Shown here piece by piece: positions 49,492 to 54,163 of a DNA stretch of 54,163 nt (the first letter of the stretch is position 1; the number at the start of each line of letters is the position of its first letter). The translations under genes and the position numbers were made by a program. The notes below the pieces were generated by a model. That model saw only the letters and a list, made by a program, of their open reading frames with translations, had not been told where the DNA came from and made no database searches. The stretch comes from Prevotella sp. (GTDB lineage: Bacteria > Bacteroidota > Bacteroidia > Bacteroidales > Bacteroidaceae), in contig JAGCDZ010000085.1 of NCBI GenBank assembly GCA_017650905.1, positions 1-54,163 on the forward strand, written 5' to 3'.

Positions 49492-50685
49492 ATGAACAGA
49501 CAGAATAATAGAAACTTGTGGATGTTGAGAGTGGTCGTACTACTTCTCACTTTTCACTTTTCACTTCTCACTTCTTCCGCTCAGGATGATGACAAGGTGA
49601 CAATGTTCAACCCCGTTGAGCACGCTGTCATCTCGCAAACCATCGCTCCTGACGCACGAGGTGCTGGTATGGGTGACGTGGGTGTGGCCACCGATCCTGA
49701 TGTCGCCTCACAATACTGGAACCCTGCCAAGTATCCTTTCTGCATTAGCAGGGCGGGTGTTTCGCTGAACTATACTCCTTGGCTGCGACAGCTCGTGAAT
49801 GATATCGACTTGGCCTATCTCTCCGGATACTATCGTATCGGTGATTATAGTGCCGTATCTGGTTCACTGCGTTACTTCTCGTTAGGTGAGGTTTATACAG
49901 ATTACGGTACCAGCGATATGACGGTAAAGCCCTACGAGATGTCGCTTGATGTGGCTTATTCAATGATGCTGAGTGAGAGTTTCTCATTAGCAGCAGCCAT
50001 CCGATGGATTTACAGTGATCTGCGCTATGATTATAGCGAGGATTCTAAGCCGGCCTCCGCTTTTGCTGCTGACCTGGCGATGTATTATAATAAATATGTA
50101 ATGCTGGGTGGTCGCGAGTGTCAGTTGGGATTAGGTATGAATATCTCCAACGTGGGTAGTAAGATTTCCTTCTTTGGCGATGAGGAGTCGCAGTTCCTGC
50201 CTGCTAATATGCGTCTGGGCTTATCGCTGATGGTGCCCGTCGATGAATACAACCGCTTCTCAATCTCCGCTGATGCCAACAAGTTGTTGGTTCCCACCGT
50301 TCCCCTTCAGGAAGAAGGGGAGTCGAATACCGACTATCAGGACCGTGTGCGTCGTGAATATGCCGATGTCAGTGCCATCAGTGGTGTCTTCAAGAGCTTC
50401 AACGATGCACCTGGAGGTTTCAAGGAGGAGTTGGAGGAGATTCAGTGGAGCGTTGGTGCCGAGTATGTCTATCATGACCAGTTCTCATTGCGTGCCGGCT
50501 ACCATCATCAGGCAGAGTCGAAGGGTAACCTGAAGTACTTCACCGTAGGTGGCGGTTTCCGCATGAACGTGTTCTCGCTCGATGTGGGTTATGTCATCTC
50601 CACGGCTCGTACGAATCCCCTCGACCAGACTCTTCGTTTCACCCTCGCCTTCGATATGGATGGCATTAAGGATCTGTTCAAATGA
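49492..50685 (+). CDS. porV: T9SS outer-membrane protein PorV (LptO)
   Basis: A protein of 397 aa. A 14-strand FadL-like barrel typical of PorV: 'FNPVEHAVISQTIAPDARGAGMGDVGVATDPDVASQYWNPAKYPF', 'GVSLNYTPWLRQLVNDIDLAYLSGYYRIGD', 'GGGFRMNVFSLDVGYVIST...NPLDQTLRFTLAFDMDG'. PorV shuttles cargo from the translocon to PorU. The signal peptide core (LLLTFHFSLLTSSAQ) is encoded by a 7-bp tandem repeat. The stop overlaps the ispF ATG by 4 nt. Confidence 0.94.
   Translation: MNRQNNRNLWMLRVVVLLLTFHFSLLTSSAQDDDKVTMFNPVEHAVISQTIAPDARGAGMGDVGVATDPDVASQYWNPAKYPFCISRAGVSLNYTPWLRQLVNDIDLAYLSGYYRIGDYSAVSGSLRYFSLGEVYTDYGTSDMTVKPYEMSLDVAYSMMLSESFSLAAAIRWIYSDLRYDYSEDSKPASAFAADLAMYYNKYVMLGGRECQLGLGMNISNVGSKISFFGDEESQFLPANMRLGLSLMVPVDEYNRFSISADANKLLVPTVPLQEEGESNTDYQDRVRREYADVSAISGVFKSFNDAPGGFKEELEEIQWSVGAEYVYHDQFSLRAGYHHQAESKGNLKYFTVGGGFRMNVFSLDVGYVISTARTNPLDQTLRFTLAFDMDGIKDLFK
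49543..49575 (+). repeat. 7-bp tandem repeat encoding the PorV signal-peptide core
   Basis: CTTCTCAC, TTTTCAC, TTTTCAC, TTCTCAC, TTCT read in frame as LLTFHFSLLTSS, just before the Ala-Gln cleavage site. Confidence 0.75.
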
Positions 50686-51161
50686 AGATAAGGGTAGGAA
50701 TGGGCTATGATGTCCACCAGTTGGTGGAAGGCCGTGATTTGTGGATGGGTGGCATTCGGATTGATCATAACAAGGGATTGTTAGGACACAGTGATGCTGA
50801 TGTGCTGTTGCACGCCATCTGTGATGCCCTGTTGGGTGCAGCAAATATGCGTGACATCGGCTATCATTTCCCTGACACTTCGGCAGAGACTGACGGAATG
50901 GATAGTAAGATTATCCTTCGCAAGACCATCGAACTGATTGCAACCAAGGGTTATCGCGTGGGTAATATCGATGCCACCATCTGTGCGGAGCGTCCGAAGA
51001 TGAATCCCCATATTCCTGCGATGAAAGCTTGTATGGCAGAGGTCATCGGCTGTGACGAGGACGCCATTTCCATCAAGGCGACCACCACTGAGAAACTTGG
51101 CTTCACGGGTCGTGAAGAAGGTATCAGCGCCTATGCCGTCGTGCTGATAGAAAAAGATTAA
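50682..51161 (+). CDS. ispF: 2-C-methyl-D-erythritol 2,4-cyclodiphosphate synthase
   Basis: An enzyme of 159 aa of the MEP isoprenoid pathway. Zinc ligands lie in 'GYDVHQL' and in 'LGHSDADVLLHAICDALLGA'; 'NIDATICAERPKMNPHIPAM' and 'IKATTTEKLGFTGREEGISAYAV' are diagnostic. It has a 4-nt overlap with porV, and is convergent with the sulfatase maturase (4-nt overlap). Confidence 0.96.
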   Translation: MKIRVGMGYDVHQLVEGRDLWMGGIRIDHNKGLLGHSDADVLLHAICDALLGAANMRDIGYHFPDTSAETDGMDSKIILRKTIELIATKGYRVGNIDATICAERPKMNPHIPAMKACMAEVIGCDEDAISIKATTTEKLGFTGREEGISAYAVVLIEKD

Positions 51162-52357
51162 AGATACATGAGATTGGCAGGCGAGCGACCCGCGTCGAGT
51201 TCTGCTTTCATAAAGTCCATGTCGGCGGCGACGTGGGCAAAGAATTGTTTGTAACCTTTACAAAGATAGTTTAAACCAGGCTCTCCATAGGAGTCGCGAA
51301 GGAAACGGTTTTTGGGACATTCCCCATGACAGGCAAACAGGAACAGGCATTCCCTGCACTGACGGGGAAGGCTTGCGCTCTTATCGCGCCCGAACTGCTG
51401 CTGACGCTCGCCATAGAGCATCTCCGTAAGTGACTGCTGACGGATATTCCCCAAACGATATTCAGGAAACACAAAGTGGTCACAGCAGTAGATATCGCCG
51501 TTGCTCTCCATTGCTGCTGCTCTTCCGCAAGTGGGTGACATCGAGCAGATGCCTGGTGACTCGCCGACCCAGTTGGCAAGTGTGGCATCGAAGAGTTGTA
51601 CGAACACTTGACCGATATCTTCTTTCACCCATTCATCGTAGACCCCACAAAGGAATCGACCCCATTGTTCCGGTGTAACAGAGAAATCAGCTACAGAAAT
51701 CCCGATAGGATCTTGCTGCTGCGCCGAGGCAAGGGTAAGACCATCAGGCCGCAGGGCGATGCGCTCTACCACAGGGGTAAATTGGAGATACTGACAACCG
51801 ATCTCTTTAAAGAATCGATAGAATTCCTTTGGATGGTCTGCATTCAGGTGGTTGACAGTCGCCATCGCATTCCACTCGACACCGTGTTTTTGTAAAAGAC
51901 GGATGCCTCGCATCACCTTTTCAAAGGATGAGTTGCGATAGGCATCATGAAATGCTTGGGGCCCATCGATGGAGATACCTACTAAGAAATGGTTCTCGTG
52001 CAGGAATTCGCACCACTCATCTGTGAGCAATGTGCCGTTGGTTTGCAGGCAATTGTCAATCTGCCGTCCTCGCGCATATTTCTGTTGTAACGCCAGTGCT
52101 TTGCGATAGAAAGAGAGCGGACGCAGCAAGGGTTCGCCTCCGTGCCAGGTGAATAAGACCTGTGGCATGGTCTGAGCCTCGAGATACTTACGGATGAAGG
52201 TTTCCAACAGCTCCTCGCTGAGGGTCTGTTGGTCCTTTTCCGGATAAAGATGGCTCTTCTCCAGATAATAGCAATATCGGCATGCCAGATTGCAATGGGA
52301 GCCAATAGGCTTCAGCATCACATAGAGCGGACTTCCAAAGGGAATGGCTATATTCAC
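51158..52357 (-). CDS. anaerobic sulfatase-maturating enzyme (radical SAM/SPASM)
   Basis: A protein of 399 aa. Radical SAM motif Cys22-xxx-Cys26-xx-Cys29 in 'GSHCNLACRYCYYLEKS'. The SPASM domain has 'CSMSPTCGRAAAMESNGDIYCCDHFVFPEYRLGN' and a later 'CRECLFLFACHGECPKNR'. anSMEs oxidise the active-site Ser or Cys of sulfatases to formylglycine without oxygen. The upstream neighbour is a Ser-type sulfatase that it overlaps by 4 nt (ATGA), so that sulfatase is its likely client. Confidence 0.93.
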   Translation of the reverse strand: MNIAIPFGSPLYVMLKPIGSHCNLACRYCYYLEKSHLYPEKDQQTLSEELLETFIRKYLEAQTMPQVLFTWHGGEPLLRPLSFYRKALALQQKYARGRQIDNCLQTNGTLLTDEWCEFLHENHFLVGISIDGPQAFHDAYRNSSFEKVMRGIRLLQKHGVEWNAMATVNHLNADHPKEFYRFFKEIGCQYLQFTPVVERIALRPDGLTLASAQQQDPIGISVADFSVTPEQWGRFLCGVYDEWVKEDIGQVFVQLFDATLANWVGESPGICSMSPTCGRAAAMESNGDIYCCDHFVFPEYRLGNIRQQSLTEMLYGERQQQFGRDKSASLPRQCRECLFLFACHGECPKNRFLRDSYGEPGLNYLCKGYKQFFAHVAADMDFMKAELDAGRSPANLMYL

Positions 52358-53775
52358 TTCTTGCGTTCTTTGTCTTCAGGAATCGGATAGTTCTCCGAGG
52401 GCTTATGTAGACGACGCATGATTTGGTCGAATTCCTTCACTTTCTCAGGATACTCCGAAGCCAGATTATGTTCCTCGCGTGGGTCGTCGGTAATCCTATA
52501 CAGTTCCAAGGGTGCATCTTTCTTGACCGTCACGCATTTCCAATCACCGAAACGGACGGCACGTTGCTTGCCAGGGAATTCCCAATAGAGATAGCGGTGG
52601 TCTGTATCCACCTCGCCGCCAAAAAACAATGGAGAGATGTCAATTCCGTCCGTCTGTGGAACAGCCTTCTCGCTACCCGTCAGCGCAGCGAGGGTGGGCA
52701 TGAAGTCAGGGAAATATACCTGATTGCTGATTTGTCGGGCTGGCACACGTCCTGGCTGATTCACGATGAGCGGCACCTTAATACCCCCTTCGTAGAGCTG
52801 GCCCTTCCGGCCCTTCAGCCCGGCATGACAATTCAGTTCGCTGATGGGGGCCATCACCGCAGCTCCATTGTCGGAGGCGAAGATAATCAGGGTATTTTTA
52901 CGCAGACCCAAGTTGTCGAGGGCCCCCAGCAGACGACCGATATGATAGTCCATGTGGGTGACGAGGGCTGCATAGCGCTTTGTGTTCATCGACCACTCGC
53001 CATGCTCGTCATACCATGAGGTATCATCTATGTTATAAGGCTCATGCGGGGCATCGTAACCGAGGAAGAGGAAGAACGGATTATTTTTGTTACGATGGAT
53101 GAAGGCGATGGCATCGTCAGTAGAAATCTCCGTATTGTGACGCACATGGGCATCGTGGGCATTCTCCTCGATATGGATGAGGCTGTCACCCCAAAGACGG
53201 TAGTAAGGGTAATAATAAGGCGAATTGCTGTGGACAGTGGAGATGGTCCAGCCGTAGAACTCGTCAAAACCGCGATGGTTGGGGGCAGAGCCTGGGTCAT
53301 AGCCGTCGAGATGCCATTTGTTCACTAAACAGGTACGATAGCCTGCTGTGCCGATGACCTTGGCGATGGTGGTGTCTTGTGGCAAAAGATTAGCCCGTCG
53401 CACAATGGTGGTGTCGCCCTTGGGGTTAATCTTCAGCCCCGTCATTCCTCCCGCATAACACTGATTATCGCGGATGCGGGTATTACCGCTGTTGCGACCC
53501 GTCATCAGTGAACAGCGTGAGGGAGAACTGATACCACTACCGGCATAGGCCTGTGTGAAGCTTGTGCCTGTGGCTGCCAGACGGTCGATATTCGGTGTCT
53601 TGATATATCGGTTACCGTAGCACGACAAATCGCCATAGCCCATATCATCTGCTAAAATAAAGATGATGTTCGGACGCTCAGGTGTCGCCTGCTGTTCCGG
53701 GCGCTCAGCGGCTGAAGCCTGTTGGGTAATCATCGCACCAATCGTCAGCAGTATTTGTTTCGTCTCTTTGCCCAT
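52354..53775 (-). CDS. exported Ser-type sulfatase
   Basis: A protein of 473 aa from ATG 53775; ATG 53805 lies inside the -7 box. A weak signal sequence (TKQILLTIGAMITQQASAAE) suggests export to the periplasm. The metal site begins 'NIIFILADDMGYGDLSCYGN'; the active-site motif is S-S-P-S-R (Ser83 to Arg87) in 'GISSPSRCSLMTGR', so Ser, not Cys, must become formylglycine. 'FASDNGAAV' and 'HAGLKGRKGQLYEGGIKVPLIV' complete the S1 sulfatase core. Likely substrates are sulfated host or dietary glycans; the exact one is unknown. No glycoside hydrolase is next to it. Confidence 0.92.
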   Translation of the reverse strand: MGKETKQILLTIGAMITQQASAAERPEQQATPERPNIIFILADDMGYGDLSCYGNRYIKTPNIDRLAATGTSFTQAYAGSGISSPSRCSLMTGRNSGNTRIRDNQCYAGGMTGLKINPKGDTTIVRRANLLPQDTTIAKVIGTAGYRTCLVNKWHLDGYDPGSAPNHRGFDEFYGWTISTVHSNSPYYYPYYRLWGDSLIHIEENAHDAHVRHNTEISTDDAIAFIHRNKNNPFFLFLGYDAPHEPYNIDDTSWYDEHGEWSMNTKRYAALVTHMDYHIGRLLGALDNLGLRKNTLIIFASDNGAAVMAPISELNCHAGLKGRKGQLYEGGIKVPLIVNQPGRVPARQISNQVYFPDFMPTLAALTGSEKAVPQTDGIDISPLFFGGEVDTDHRYLYWEFPGKQRAVRFGDWKCVTVKKDAPLELYRITDDPREEHNLASEYPEKVKEFDQIMRRLHKPSENYPIPEDKERKK

Positions 53776-53802
53776 GTCTTGTTGTTCTTTGGATTGATGG
53801 TG

Positions 53803-53810
53803 CAAAGATA
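53803..53810 (-). promoter_or_regulatory. -7 box of the sulfatase operon (TATCTTTG)
   Basis: Minus-strand TAnnTTTG with a leader of about 23 nt to ATG 53775. Confidence 0.6.
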
Positions 53811-53827
53811 GGACTTTTTTCTGAAAT

Positions 53828-54066
53828 AAAAAAGAAATGCCGCAACTCTCACGAGCAGCGGCATTAAAAAAGCCTATGTTTAACTAAAAATCCTTTTCTC
53901 TAAAAGAAATTTTAAGCTCACAAGAGCTAAAATTTTGAAAGTTTAAAAGGGAGCTTCACAGCGACCTCCTGTTATCCACAGCTGAAAACTTTCTTTTACC
54001 AATAACTAAAAACCTAAAACTATAAATATTACTACTAACCTAAAACAATCTATTAACCTTTTGACG
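53828..54066 (-). ncRNA. candidate structured non-coding RNA, ~235 nt
   Basis: The minus-strand unit starts just after a TAATTTTG box (54077-54070) and ends in a strong terminator (53865-53831). No ATG-led frame exists before the terminator. Stems visible: AAAGUUU with AAACUUU around an inner GGAG/CUCC hairpin (about 53938-53994), and AAUUUUA-GCUC-UUGU-GAGC with UUAAAAUU (about 53909-53935). The 5' half is AU-rich, and TAACTAAAAA recurs (53881 and 54003). The size and isolated location resemble the Bacteroidales-1 class, which has been suggested to be a 6S RNA; that assignment is a guess. Confidence 0.5.
53831..53865 (-). terminator. intrinsic terminator of the candidate ncRNA
   Basis: AATGCCGC (53836-53843) and GCGGCATT (53858-53865) form a perfect 8-bp stem; on the minus strand it is followed by TTTCTTTTTTATTTC. 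Confidence 0.8.
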
Positions 54067-54069
54067 ATG

Positions 54070-54077
54070 CAAAATTA
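54070..54077 (-). promoter_or_regulatory. -7 box of the candidate ncRNA (TAATTTTG)
   Basis: Minus-strand TAnnTTTG followed by CATCG; TTGCAAAA lies about 20 nt upstream as a possible -33 element. The rest of the window (54078-54163) shows no gene. Confidence 0.55.
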
Positions 54078-54163
54078 CAACGAAATTTCATTTTTTGCAA
54101 GAAAAGTAATGTATTAAGTGTATAAACACCCCTTATTCTTGACATAAATCAAGTGATTGTGTG

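Noticed and set aside
53972-53980. TTATCCACA, a perfect DnaA box beside an AT-rich stretch, as a possible replication origin
   Set aside because: Only one such box is present, no cluster, no dnaA/dnaN nearby, and it lies inside the candidate ncRNA stem region.

Overview
The window reads as a chromosome segment from a gut or oral Bacteroidales species, most likely Prevotellaceae (Prevotella/Segatella-like). The reasons are: many promoters of the Bacteroidetes type (TAnnTTTG); many signal peptides ending in AQ; a type IX secretion system (T9SS) pair porU-porV followed by ispF; several secreted proteins ending in a short 'DLQGR...KGIYI..GKK' tail; surface-lipoprotein-rich TonB loci; and an anaerobic ribonucleotide reductase. 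I see no tRNA, rRNA, CRISPR array, transposase or phage gene. The left edge cuts a TonB receptor gene.

Layout. 1-6119 (+): a cobalamin-type uptake locus with a TonB receptor, beta-propeller lipoprotein, secreted surface protein, DUF4465-like lipoprotein and a BtuF-like binding lipoprotein. 6129-9218 (-): pyrE, an SRPBCC protein, argH and a CxxC lipoprotein. 9339-10829 (+): a two-domain esterase. 10849-12947 (-): prmC-recX-comF. 13047-15848 (-): a probable metal operon (Cys-rich secreted protein, TonB receptor, HMA protein). 15971-16802: a secreted thioredoxin and a TfoX-N protein. 16830-17394 is a repeat-rich gap without a gene. 17430-23565 (+): a tight four-gene operon of a tandem serpin, a legumain-like C13 peptidase, an unknown Cys-rich secreted protein, and a sigma factor fused to a membrane helix and an outer-membrane beta-barrel. 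23672-24589 (+): a soluble histidine kinase. 24615-29384 (-): an ECF sigma/anti-sigma operon with an outer-membrane barrel. 29589-30284 (-): a membrane-bound winged-helix regulator. 30423-33622: sodB, an alkylation-repair pair, an SDR and an orphan response regulator. 33723-41227: divergent metY and Lrp, the latter leading into an RND efflux trio. 41202-43775 (-): nrdD-nrdG. 43991-44206 (-): a small orphan transcription unit that could encode a 15-residue peptide. 44314-51161 (+): ribD, an FAH-family hydrolase, porU, porV, ispF. 51158-53775 (-): a Ser-type sulfatase and its radical-SAM maturase. 53828-54077 (-): a candidate structured ncRNA.

The standout is the 22063-23565 protein. In one uninterrupted frame it carries sigma-70 regions 2 and 4, one transmembrane helix, a roughly 110-residue periplasmic linker and a C-terminal beta-barrel ending in Phe. 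It would therefore physically connect the outer membrane to RNA polymerase. It is translationally coupled to three secreted proteins, two or three of which carry T9SS-like tails, and porU/porV lie in the same window.

A second recurring theme is degenerate 7- or 8-bp tandem repeats. They lie between genes and also in frame inside genes, including the hydrophobic cores of two signal peptides and two insertions of opposite orientation in prmC.
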